Assembly (NCBI RefSeq): GCF_001457025.1
Contig: NZ_KQ758600.1
Span: 558,001 to 622,000, forward strand
DNA: 64,000 nt
From: Pseudarthrobacter enclensis
Lineage (GTDB): Bacteria; Actinomycetota; Actinomycetes; Actinomycetales; Micrococcaceae
Reading direction: 5' to 3'
The notes below the pieces were generated by a model. The model searched no databases and was not told the origin of the DNA. It worked only from the letters and a program-made list of their open reading frames with translations. Position numbers and translations under genes: made by a program. This document shows positions 51,137-59,173 of this stretch, piece by piece. Numbering within the stretch: the stretch's first letter is position 1; every line of letters begins with the position of its first letter.

Positions 51137-51817
51137 GTGCAAAGGCTTGAATCAGGCTCGGGGGAAACCACACATCCGCAGGAACCGCTGCGTGTCTTCA
51201 TCCTCGATGACCACGAACTGGTCCGCCAGGGGCTCAAGGACCTCCTGGAGGGCGAGGGCTTCACCGTGGTCGGCGAGAGCGGCTCCGCAGCCGAGGCCAC
51301 CCGCAGGATTCCGGCGCTGAGGCCGGACATCTCCATCCTGGACGGGCGGCTGCCCGACGGTACCGGCATTGAAGTCTGCCGGGACGTCCGCTCCCTCGAC
51401 CCCAGCCTGAACTGCCTCATCCTGACCAGCTACGACGACGAACAGGCCCTCCGCGGCGCCGTCCTGGCGGGTGCCTCAGGCTATGTCCTCAAGCAAATCA
51501 GGAGTGATGACCTCCTCACCGGAATCCGCAAGGCCGCGGCCGGGCAATCACTCTTTGATTCCGGAGTCAGGGAACGCATTGTCTCCGGCCTGGCCAATAC
51601 CGCAACGGATCCACGGATGGAAGGACTCAGCGCCCAGGAGAAGAAGGTCCTGGCCCTGGTGGGGCGCGGCCTCACCAACCGCCAGATCGGTGAAGAGCTG
51701 TTCCTGGCGGAGAAGACGGTCAAGAACTACGTCTCGTCCATCCTGGCGAAACTGGGTTTTGAACGCCGCACGCAGGCGGCCGTCTTCGTCACCAGGAGCG
51801 GTCAGGGCACCCAGTGA
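51137..51817 (+). CDS. devR: LuxR/NarL response regulator, DevR/DosR-like
   Basis: A 226-residue DNA-binding response regulator. The receiver has the acidic pair DD at 24-25, phosphoacceptor Asp69 (ILDGRLPDG), Ser/Thr at about 97-98 and Lys119 (YVLKQIR). The C-terminal HTH (about 158-215) has LSAQEKKVLALVGRG, NRQIGEELFLAEKTVKNYV and KLGFERRTQAA, resembling DosR of Mycobacterium tuberculosis. The GTG start (51137) has GGGAGCG upstream. It lies 15 bp from the end of the DevS-like gene, in convergent orientation. Identification as the DosR orthologue is by family similarity. Confidence 0.8.
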   Translation: MQRLESGSGETTHPQEPLRVFILDDHELVRQGLKDLLEGEGFTVVGESGSAAEATRRIPALRPDISILDGRLPDGTGIEVCRDVRSLDPSLNCLILTSYDDEQALRGAVLAGASGYVLKQIRSDDLLTGIRKAAAGQSLFDSGVRERIVSGLANTATDPRMEGLSAQEKKVLALVGRGLTNRQIGEELFLAEKTVKNYVSSILAKLGFERRTQAAVFVTRSGQGTQ

Positions 51818-51832
51818 CCGGTCCGGGCATGG

Positions 51833-53512
51833 TCACCCCAGCCCCACGCTCCAGCTGATCCTGGTCCCCTTGCCGGGCGCACTGTCAATAGTGCAGGTGC
51901 CGCCCAGCAAGCCGGCCCGGTGCCGCATGTTGGCCAGCCCGCTGGTCCGGACGGGGTGCTCGAAGCCCCGGCCGTTGTCCGTGACCACCAGTTCCACACT
52001 GTCCGCTGCCGCGCTCACCGAGACCCGGATATCGTCCGCGCCGGAGTGGCGTGCGGCGTTGCTCAGGCCTTCGGACAGGACCGAGAGCAGGTGGCCGGCG
52101 ACCTCCTCCGGGACAACCTCGTCCAAAGGGCCGCTGAAGGACGCATGCGGCGTCACCGCATAGCCACGGGACGTCTCCTCCACCACCTTCAGGACGCGCA
52201 CGGTCAGGGGTTCGGGGTTGCCGCCGGTGCGCAGCGAGTAAATGGTGTCCCGCAGCTTCCGGATGGTGTCGTCCAGTTCGGCGGTGACGGCTGCGATGCG
52301 CTCGTGGGCCACGGGGTCGGGGGTGTAGCGGCGGAGGCTCTGGATGCTCAGGCCGGCAGCGAACAGCCGCTGGATCACGAGGTCGTGCAGGTCGCGGGCA
52401 ATCCGTTCCCGGTCCGTGAACAGGAGGTTCTGTTCACGCAGCGCGTGGACGCGGGCCAGGTCAAGGGCCAGCCCGATCCTGCTGCCGAACAGCGAACTGG
52501 ATTCCACTTCGGCCTGGCTGAAGGGGCCGGTCCCGGAGGGACGGGCCAACAGCAGCACGCCGTTCTCGCTGCCGCTTTGGCCCAGGGAACATACCAGCAC
52601 GGCTCCGAGCTTTTCCGCCACGCCGTCGTCGAAAACCTGTTGCGGGTCCCGGACCATCACCGACTTCCCGGTGCCGAGAACCTCGCCCACCACGCCCGAG
52701 GGCCTGAGTTCCTGGCCGGCCTGCAGCCCTTGGACGCCCAGCGACGACCGGCAGCGCAGGGCGCCGTCACCCGAGGGAACGGCAATCACCGCGAGGGCGG
52801 ACTCTGAGACCCGCAGGGCCGTTTCCGCCACGAGGTCCAGGTTCTCCGCATCGCCGGGCCGGGGCGTGACAATCAGCCGGCTGCTCAGCTCCATGCCGGC
52901 CTCCAGCCACTGCTGGCGGCGCCTGCTGTCGTCGAAGTGGCGGGCGTTCTGGATGGCCACGCCTGCGGCGGCGGCAAGGGCCACGGCAAGGTCCTCATCC
53001 TCCGGGGTGAAGTCCTGGCCGCCGCTCTTTTCGGTCAGGTAAAGGTTGCCGAAAACTTCGTTGCGCACCCGGACGGGCACGCCCAGGAACGTCTTCATGG
53101 GCGGGTGGTTGGGCGGGAAGCCCGAGGCGATGGGATGCTGGCCCAGGTCGTGGAGCCGCAGGGGGCGCGGCTCCCGGATGAGCAGGCCCAGGACTCCATG
53201 GCCAGTGGGCAAATCCCCAATGGACCGGATGCCGTCCTTGTCGATCCCCACCGTGATGAAATGGCTGAGGCTCCGGTCCTCCCCGATGACACCGAGCGCC
53301 CCGTACCGTGCCCCGACCAGGTCGCAGGCGGAACGCACCAAACGGTCCAGGACCGTTTCCAGGCTGAGGTCCTGGGCCAGGGCCACGACGGCGGAGAGCA
53401 AGCCGTTCATCCGGTCCTGCGTCTGCAGCAGTTCATCGGCCCGGGAAACGAAGTCCCGCAGGAGGTCCTCGGCCCGCTCCCTCATCGGCGAGCGCCACGG
53501 CTCAGTACTCAC
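51833..53512 (-). CDS. devS: Two-GAF sensor histidine kinase, DevS/DosT-like
   Basis: A 559-residue cytoplasmic kinase. GAF-A (about 40-185) aligns with mycobacterial DosS: GARYGALGVIGEDRSLSHF, GFPPNHPPMKTFLGVPVRVR, VFGNLYLTEK. The His in PNHPP (His136) corresponds to the DosS haem-ligand His149, so haem binding and O2/NO/CO sensing are plausible. GAF-B follows (about 215-365). The HisKA_3 box has DRERIARDLHDLVIQRLF with phospho-His376; the HATPase domain has ALSEGLSNAARHSG-like and TDNGRGF, GLANMRHRAGLLGG. GTG 53512 has AGGAGG six bases upstream; the extra 14 codons are not needed. Confidence 0.88.
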   Translation of the reverse strand: MSTEPWRSPMRERAEDLLRDFVSRADELLQTQDRMNGLLSAVVALAQDLSLETVLDRLVRSACDLVGARYGALGVIGEDRSLSHFITVGIDKDGIRSIGDLPTGHGVLGLLIREPRPLRLHDLGQHPIASGFPPNHPPMKTFLGVPVRVRNEVFGNLYLTEKSGGQDFTPEDEDLAVALAAAAGVAIQNARHFDDSRRRQQWLEAGMELSSRLIVTPRPGDAENLDLVAETALRVSESALAVIAVPSGDGALRCRSSLGVQGLQAGQELRPSGVVGEVLGTGKSVMVRDPQQVFDDGVAEKLGAVLVCSLGQSGSENGVLLLARPSGTGPFSQAEVESSSLFGSRIGLALDLARVHALREQNLLFTDRERIARDLHDLVIQRLFAAGLSIQSLRRYTPDPVAHERIAAVTAELDDTIRKLRDTIYSLRTGGNPEPLTVRVLKVVEETSRGYAVTPHASFSGPLDEVVPEEVAGHLLSVLSEGLSNAARHSGADDIRVSVSAAADSVELVVTDNGRGFEHPVRTSGLANMRHRAGLLGGTCTIDSAPGKGTRISWSVGLG

Positions 53513-53685
53513 GTCCGACCTCCTGTTGAAACGGCCTGCGTCGTTGCAGGCCACCAGCAGTGCTCCAGCACCCGGGCGGTGGTTCCCGGAGGCATCGCAG
53601 GCGCCCGGGCACGCAAACGATGGCTTGGCACCATCCTAGGAGACGCCGCCGGGCGGCGGAATGGCCGGGAGCGGCCGAATCCGGC

Positions 53686-53705
53686 ACAGGGACCTTGTTC
53701 CCTGT
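53686..53705 (+). promoter_or_regulatory. Candidate DevR/DosR box at the flavin-binding gene
   Basis: ACAGGGACCTTGTTCCCTGT has perfect 7-bp outer arms (ACAGGGA/TCCCTGT); its core GGGACCTTGTTCCC is close to GGGACTTTAGTCCC. It is centred about 42 bp before a predicted transcription start (53738), as expected for an activator that overlaps the -35 region. Confidence 0.6.
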
Positions 53706-53725
53706 TGCGTCCGGACCGGCCGCCC

Positions 53726-53731
53726 TAAGCT
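53726..53731 (+). promoter_or_regulatory. -10 element of the leaderless flavin-binding gene
   Basis: TAAGCT (TANNNT type) is followed by six bases (ACGGCC) and the ATG at 53738. The -35 region is replaced by the candidate DevR box, which fits activator-dependent transcription. Confidence 0.5.
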
Positions 53732-53737
53732 ACGGCC

Positions 53738-54196
53738 ATGGAGAACGGCGCAACAGCAGCAGAAACGGAAATCCTGGACGTCCACGACTGCTGGAAACAC
53801 CTGCAGTCCGTGTCCGTGTGCAGGATCGCTTTTCCGCACGGGGGCACGGTGGAGATCATTCCGGTCAACTTTGCGGCCAGTAACGGGACGGTGCTCATCC
53901 GTACCGGCGACGGGACCACCCTGGATTCGCTGGCCGACGGGCAGGCGGTCTCGCTGGAGGCCGACGGGCTGAACCAGTACGGCACCATCGCCTGGAGCGT
54001 AGTGGTCAAGGGCCGGGCCGTGGCGGCGGACGGGCCCGGGGACTACGAGGACGCCAACGGCGCCGGACTCTCGCCATGGCAGCCGGGTTCCAAGAACAGG
54101 CTCATCCGGGTGACTCCGGACGAGGTCAGCGGCAGGCGCTTCGTCATCGCTCCCCCGGGCCGGAAGGCAGAGCAGGAGCCCGCCGGCCAGGCCTGA
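53738..54196 (+). CDS. Pyridoxamine 5'-phosphate oxidase-fold flavin-binding protein
   Basis: A 152-residue split-beta-barrel protein of the PNPOx-like superfamily, which binds FMN or F420. Visible: ILDVHDCWKHLQSVSVCRIAF at the start, GGTVEIIPVNFAASNGTVL as the beta core and IAWSVVVKGRAV, YEDANGAGL, PWQPGSKNRLIRVTP. Related proteins belong to the mycobacterial DosR regulon, but the substrate and cofactor are unknown. ATG 53738 appears leaderless behind a DevR-like box and leads a USP/ATPase/ADH set. Confidence 0.82.
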   Translation: MENGATAAETEILDVHDCWKHLQSVSVCRIAFPHGGTVEIIPVNFAASNGTVLIRTGDGTTLDSLADGQAVSLEADGLNQYGTIAWSVVVKGRAVAADGPGDYEDANGAGLSPWQPGSKNRLIRVTPDEVSGRRFVIAPPGRKAEQEPAGQA

Positions 54197-54259
54197 TGCC
54201 GCACAGCCGCCAGCAGCACGAACTGCCCCGCCCGGGCACCCCGCAGGAAAGGTCACCCC

Positions 54260-55126
54260 ATGGATACCACCAAGCCCATCGCCGTCGGCATCACCGACTC
54301 GGAGGCGTCGCAGGCCGCGCTGGCCTGGGCCGCAGCCCGCGCCCGCCGGCTCAAGCTGCCGCTGGTGCTGCTGTCCGTCCTGGACGACCACTGGATGGCG
54401 GGCGAGGCGCTGGAGGCCCTTCCGTACATTGATGTGCTGCGCACCTCCGGGGAGGACCTGCTCAAATCGTCCGCCGAACGCATCCGCAGCCAGGAGCCGG
54501 GGCTGCAGGTATCGCATGAGCAGCTGGAGGGCAGCATCGGGGCTTCGCTGGGGCGGTATTCGGAGAAGGCTTCCATGCTGGTCCTGGGCAGCAGCGGGCA
54601 GTCCCGCGGCGCCATGACCGACAGGGCGCTGCAGGCAGCTGCCGTTGCGGAATCCCCAGTGGCGGTGGTGGGCCCGGGGGCATACGGCGGCAAGGGCATC
54701 GTGGTGGGTGTGGACGGTTCGGAACAGGCCACGCAGGCCGTGGCGTTCGCCGCTGCCGAAGCGGACGCCCTGGGCGAGGAACTGACGGTCCTGTACGCCT
54801 TCACCGGACCCAACCGGTGGATCAAGGCCGGACTCCCGTCGGGCAGCTTCGCCCGGCATGTTGTCGAGGAGGAGCAGGTGGTCCTGTCCGAGACCGTGGC
54901 CGGGCTGCGCCAGGACTACCCCGGCCTGGTGGTGCACGACCTGCTCGAAACCGTCCTGGAGCCCGCCGCTGCGCTGATCCGGGCCGGCACCGGAGCACGG
55001 CTGCTGGTGCTGGGAAGCCGGGGGCGGGGAAGCTTCAGCAGGCTCCTGCTGGGTTCCACTGCACACGCCGTCCTGACCGAGCCGCCATGCCCCACCGTCA
55101 TCACCAGGCTGAAGAAGCGGGCCTGA
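54260..55126 (+). CDS. Tandem universal stress protein
   Basis: A 288-residue tandem USP, paralogue of the one at 47317. The second domain has the ATP loop GSRGRGSFSRLLLGS intact (residues about 250-264) and VVGVDGSEQAT; the first domain's loop (GSSGQSRGAMTDRA) is altered in the same way as in the paralogue, so the pair share an ancestor. ATG 54260 has GGAAAGG upstream. The last 40 bases overlap the next ATPase gene's start. It is 63 bp after the PNPOx-fold gene, and probably the same operon. Confidence 0.92.
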   Translation: MDTTKPIAVGITDSEASQAALAWAAARARRLKLPLVLLSVLDDHWMAGEALEALPYIDVLRTSGEDLLKSSAERIRSQEPGLQVSHEQLEGSIGASLGRYSEKASMLVLGSSGQSRGAMTDRALQAAAVAESPVAVVGPGAYGGKGIVVGVDGSEQATQAVAFAAAEADALGEELTVLYAFTGPNRWIKAGLPSGSFARHVVEEEQVVLSETVAGLRQDYPGLVVHDLLETVLEPAAALIRAGTGARLLVLGSRGRGSFSRLLLGSTAHAVLTEPPCPTVITRLKKRA

Positions 55127-57504
55127 CGTCCGCCGAGGTCGCGGAACGGACGGCCAGGGGCGAGACCAACAGCGTCCCGGACGCCACCAGCCGCAGCGTG
55201 TGGGAGATTGTCCGGGCCAACGTCCTCACCCTGTTCAACGGAATAGTCGGCGGGAGCTTCGTCCTGCTGTTCATCCTTGGCCAATGGCGGGACGCGCTGT
55301 TCGGTTTCTCCGCCCTGGGCAATGCCCTGATCGGAATCATCCAGGAATACCGGGCCAAGAAATCCCTGGACCGCTTGGCCATCCTGCACGCCGTGGACGC
55401 CAGGGTGGTGCGCGACGGCGCGCCTGGCAGGGTCCCTGCGGCGGAACTGGTCCCGGACGACGTCGTCCTGCTCAACCCCGGCGACCAGGTCACCGCTGAC
55501 CTGCGCATCCTTGACGGTGCGGTGGACGCGGACGAGTCGCTGCTGACGGGCGAATCGGAGCCGGTGCCCAAAGCCGCGGGGGCGGAGCTGCTGTCCGGGT
55601 CGCTGATCATGGCCGGAACGGGGCGTGCAGTGGTGGTCCGCGTGGGTGCCGGCACTTTCGCCGCACGCCTGGCCGCGGAGGCCAAGCGCTTTTCCCTCGT
55701 GACCTCGGAGATCCGCGCGGGCCTGGACAAGGTCCTGCGGGTCATCACCTGGCTGCTGCTCCCGACGGCGGCACTCGTCACGTTCGCGCAGGTACAGGAT
55801 GCCGGCGGCTGGGACCAGGCCTACAGCTCCGGCCGCTGGATCCCTGCGGTGGTGGGCGTGGTGGCGAGCCTGATCTCCATGATTCCCCTGGGCCTGGTGC
55901 TGCTGACCAGCGTCGCGTTCGCGGTGGGCGGCCTGCGGCTGTCCCGGCACATGGTCCTGGTCCAGGAACTGGCAGCCGTGGAGGTCCTGGCCCGGGTGGA
56001 CGTCCTCTGCCTGGACAAGACCGGGACGCTTTCCACCGGCACCATCACTTTCGATGCCGTCCACAGCGCAGGCGGCCCGCCCCCCGCGGGATGGCGGGCC
56101 GCCCTGGAAAACTTCGGGTCCCGGCCCGAAGCCAGCACCACGGCCGCTGCGATCGGCGCAGCGTTCCCCTGCACCGCTCCCCTCCCCGCGGTATCGGCCA
56201 TACCCTTCGACTCGGCCCGGAAATGGAGTTCGGTGACCTTCGCCCAGGGATCAGCGGCAAGCGGTACGTGGGTGCTGGGGGCACCCGACGCGGTCCTCGG
56301 CGGCGCCCCGCGCTGCGCCGGGGCCCATGAACGCGCCGCAGCGCTGGCCGGGACCGGGCTCCGGACCCTGGCGCTGGCCCACGTCCCCGGCAGCCTTGCG
56401 CCGGCTGCCGGGGAAGGAACCCTGCCCGCCACCCTTGAACCGGTCGTGCTGCTGACCTTCCGCGAAGAGCTCCGCCGGGATGCGGGGCCTACGCTCGACT
56501 ACTTCCGGGAGCAGGGCGTCACCCTGAAGATCATTTCCGGGGACGATCCGCGGACCGTTGGCGTGCTGGCCCGGTCCCTGGGCCTGCCGGGTGCCTTCGA
56601 CGCCCGAAACCTGCCATCGGACCCCGCCCGGCTGGAGCAGGCCATGGAGGAGAACGACGTCTTCGGCAGCGTCACCCCGGCCCGGAAACGCGACATGGTG
56701 CAGGCACTGCAACGGCGGGGCCACACGGTGGCGATGACCGGCGACGGCGTCAATGACGTGCTTGCCCTCAAGGAGGCCGACCTGGGCATCGCCATGGACA
56801 CCGCCTCACCGGCCACCAAGGCCGTGGCCCGGATGGTCCTCCTGGACGGCCGCTTCGACCGGCTCCCCGCCGTTGTCGCCGAAGGCCGGAGGGCCATCAG
56901 CAACATTGAACGCGTGTCCATGGTGTTCCTCAGCAAAACGGTCTACATCACGGCCATCTCGCTGGGCTTCGCCCTGGTCCTGTGGCCTTTCCCGTTCCTG
57001 CCCCGGCAGCTGTCCATCGTGGACGGGCTGACCATCGGGCTGCCCGGGTTCTTCCTGGCCCTGCAGCCCGGCGGCCCGCGGTACACACCGGGTTTCCTGG
57101 GACGCTCGCTGTCCTTTTCCCTGCCCGCCGGCCAGTGCACGGCGCTGTGCGTCTTCGGCGTGGGCGGCTACGCGCGGGCCACAGGCCTGGCAGGGACGGA
57201 CGCCGCCCAATCCGCCACCGTGATCACCCTGGCCCTGACCGCTTCATGGATCCTCGCCACGGTGTCCCGTCCCCTCACCCGCCCCAAGGCGTTGATCCTT
57301 GCCGGAATGTATGCCGGGCTGGTCCTGATGTTCACGGTGCCGCCCGCCACGTCCTTCCTCCGCCTCGAATGGCCGCCGCCGGACCTGCTGGCGGTAGCGG
57401 TGGCGGCATCCCTGGCCGCGAGCGCTGCCGTCACTGCGCTGGCCCGCCTCCAGCGTCTTCACCGGCCGGAACATGACCCGCGAAAGAACCGCGGGCGCCG
57501 GTGA
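55087..57504 (+). CDS. P-type ATPase, CtpE-like (HAD-IC cation transporter)
   Basis: Membrane cation pump of 805 residues. It has the actuator TGES motif (LLTGESEPVP, Thr154), phosphorylation Asp310 (DKTGTLSTG), hinge MTGDGVNDVLALKEAD and about ten membrane helices. N-terminal and M1-M4 sequence (GLTSAEVAERTARGETN, IVRANVLTLFN) resemble mycobacterial CtpE, a proposed Ca2+ importer. In M4 the usual PEGL is PLGL (P267-L268), losing an acidic residue often used in ion binding. ATG 55087 is the only in-frame start found, 40 bases inside the preceding USP gene; no good ribosome site is seen, suggesting coupling. Confidence 0.85.
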   Translation: MPHRHHQAEEAGLTSAEVAERTARGETNSVPDATSRSVWEIVRANVLTLFNGIVGGSFVLLFILGQWRDALFGFSALGNALIGIIQEYRAKKSLDRLAILHAVDARVVRDGAPGRVPAAELVPDDVVLLNPGDQVTADLRILDGAVDADESLLTGESEPVPKAAGAELLSGSLIMAGTGRAVVVRVGAGTFAARLAAEAKRFSLVTSEIRAGLDKVLRVITWLLLPTAALVTFAQVQDAGGWDQAYSSGRWIPAVVGVVASLISMIPLGLVLLTSVAFAVGGLRLSRHMVLVQELAAVEVLARVDVLCLDKTGTLSTGTITFDAVHSAGGPPPAGWRAALENFGSRPEASTTAAAIGAAFPCTAPLPAVSAIPFDSARKWSSVTFAQGSAASGTWVLGAPDAVLGGAPRCAGAHERAAALAGTGLRTLALAHVPGSLAPAAGEGTLPATLEPVVLLTFREELRRDAGPTLDYFREQGVTLKIISGDDPRTVGVLARSLGLPGAFDARNLPSDPARLEQAMEENDVFGSVTPARKRDMVQALQRRGHTVAMTGDGVNDVLALKEADLGIAMDTASPATKAVARMVLLDGRFDRLPAVVAEGRRAISNIERVSMVFLSKTVYITAISLGFALVLWPFPFLPRQLSIVDGLTIGLPGFFLALQPGGPRYTPGFLGRSLSFSLPAGQCTALCVFGVGGYARATGLAGTDAAQSATVITLALTASWILATVSRPLTRPKALILAGMYAGLVLMFTVPPATSFLRLEWPPPDLLAVAVAASLAASAAVTALARLQRLHRPEHDPRKNRGRR

Positions 57505-57571
57505 CCTTCGGCTCTGGCGGCGTTCCGGGGCCCGGTGCAAGTGTTGATCCATCCGGCGGAAGGAGGCGGTG

Positions 57572-58576
57572 GTGCGCGCATGGTGGGTTGGCCAACCGGG
57601 TCCTGCCGCAGGCGGGCCCCTGGTCCTGGGCAGCAGGGACGATCCCCGGCCGGGTCCGCACGAGGTCCTGGTGGACGTCAGTGTGTGCGGCATATGCCGT
57701 ACCGACCTGCACCTGGCTGAAGGCGACCTCGCACCCCGGCGTCCCGCCGTAGTGCCCGGACACGAGGCCGTGGGCGTGGTGGCGGCCTGCGGCACAGACG
57801 CCACCCGGTTCGCGCCGGGCGACCGGGTAGGGGTGGCGTGGCTCGGCGGCGTGTGCGGTACCTGCCCCTACTGCCTCCGCGGCGACGAGAACCTTTGCAC
57901 GGCGCCCGTCTTCACCGGCTGGGACAAGGACGGCGGCTACGCCGGGAAGCTGACCGTCCTGGAAGACTTTGCCTATGCCATCCCGGACGTGTTTTCCGAC
58001 GAACAGGCGGCACCGCTCCTGTGCTCCGGGATCATCGGGTACCGCGCCCTGAAACGGGCGACCCTGCCCGCGGGAGGCCGGCTGGGCATCTACGGGTTCG
58101 GCAGTTCCGCCCATCTGACCGCCAGGATGGCAATGCACCTGGGTGCCTCCGTATACGTGATGACCCGCTCCGCGGAAGCCCGGGACCTGGCCCGCGGCAT
58201 GGGGGCTGCGTTCGTGGGCGGGGCGGGGGACGCTCCGCCCGTGCCGCTCGATTCGGCCATCCTGTTTGCCCCCGCAGGCGGCCTGGTTCCCGTTGCCCTG
58301 GCGGCGCTGGACCGCGGCGGGACGCTGGCCATAGCCGGCATCCACCTCAGCGACATTCCGGCCTTGAACTACCAGAGCCATCTGTTCCATGAACGGCAGG
58401 TGCGCAGTGTCACGGCGAACACCCGCGGGGACGGCGAAGAGTTCTTCTCCCTCGCTGAACGGATTCCCCTCTCGCCCAGCGTCACCGTTTATCCGTTCGA
58501 CGCTGCGGACAGGGCACTTGCCGACCTTGCAGCGGACAGGATCACCGGGTCCGCCGTGCTCCGCGTCCGCCCCTGA
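57572..58576 (+). CDS. Zinc-dependent alcohol dehydrogenase (AdhA-like)
   Basis: A 334-residue MDR-family dehydrogenase. The catalytic zinc ligands appear as CGICRTDLH and GHEAVG; the structural zinc site is CGTCPYCLRGDENLC. The NAD(P)-binding GIYGFGSSAHLTARMAM and NYQSHLFHERQVRSVTANTR are also typical. It could detoxify aldehydes or reoxidise NADH under low oxygen. I prefer GTG 57572 because AAGGAGG ends five bases before it; GTG 57569 adds one residue. Sits 67 bp after the ATPase gene on the same strand. Confidence 0.88.
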   Translation: MRAWWVGQPGPAAGGPLVLGSRDDPRPGPHEVLVDVSVCGICRTDLHLAEGDLAPRRPAVVPGHEAVGVVAACGTDATRFAPGDRVGVAWLGGVCGTCPYCLRGDENLCTAPVFTGWDKDGGYAGKLTVLEDFAYAIPDVFSDEQAAPLLCSGIIGYRALKRATLPAGGRLGIYGFGSSAHLTARMAMHLGASVYVMTRSAEARDLARGMGAAFVGGAGDAPPVPLDSAILFAPAGGLVPVALAALDRGGTLAIAGIHLSDIPALNYQSHLFHERQVRSVTANTRGDGEEFFSLAERIPLSPSVTVYPFDAADRALADLAADRITGSAVLRVRP

Positions 58577-58604
58577 CCCCTGCACTGGACCACCCGCCCG
58601 GGCG

Positions 58605-58624
58605 GCCGGGACCTTGGACTCTGG
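58605..58624 (+). promoter_or_regulatory. Candidate DevR/DosR box before hsp20
   Basis: GGGACCTTGGACTC shares its first nine bases with the site at 53686 and matches 10 of 14 positions of GGGACTTTAGTCCC. A possible -10 (GATGGT) starts 21 bp after the site, the same spacing as at 53726. Confidence 0.5.
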
Positions 58625-58701
58625 AGGTGGTCACGCGTGGAGCGGATGGTGTTAACGCCGGATAGGCCGGAGACGCCGGCCCGGAAAGACCAGGAGGAAC
58701 A

Positions 58702-59124
58702 ATGACCGAACTGATGAAATGGTTTGACTCCCGGCGCTCGCCGATGGACCTGATCGAGAGGCTCTTCGAAGGCGACGCCGGCTCATCCGCCATCCGCGTG
58801 GAGGAACTGGTGGACGGCAACACCCTGGTGGTGCGTGCCGAACTGCCGGGCATCGACCCCGACAAGGACGTAGACGTCTCGGTGGCCGACGGCGTCCTGA
58901 CCATCAAGGCCGAACGGCAGGAGAAGTCGGAACACAAGGACAAGGACGGCTACCGCTCCGAGTTCAGGTACGGGTCCTTCGTGCGCCGGCTGCCGTTGCC
59001 CGGCGGCGTCCAGCAGAATGACGTCACCGCGTCCTACAAGGACGGGCTGCTGGAAGTCCGCGCTCCGCTTCCGGCGCATACGCAGGAGCCGGCGGCGGCC
59101 AAGGTACCGGTCACCAGGGGCTGA
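58702..59124 (+). CDS. Hsp20 (alpha-crystallin-type) small heat shock protein
   Basis: Cytoplasmic ATP-independent chaperone that stops aggregation. The 140-residue protein has a short N-terminal arm (MTELMKWFDSRRS), an alpha-crystallin domain from about residue 31 (VEELVDGNTLVVRAELPGID, GVLTIKAERQEK, FRYGSFVRRLPLPGGV, YKDGLLEVRAPLP) and a short C-terminal tail. The length is normal for actinobacterial Hsp20 and resembles HspX/Acr, a top DosR target in mycobacteria. ATG 58702 has AGGAGGAA upstream. Confidence 0.93.
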   Translation: MTELMKWFDSRRSPMDLIERLFEGDAGSSAIRVEELVDGNTLVVRAELPGIDPDKDVDVSVADGVLTIKAERQEKSEHKDKDGYRSEFRYGSFVRRLPLPGGVQQNDVTASYKDGLLEVRAPLPAHTQEPAAAKVPVTRG

Positions 59125-59173
59125 CACGCAGGTCCGGCGGTGGAGGCCGGCGGCCCGGCAGGCCCTGCCCGGA

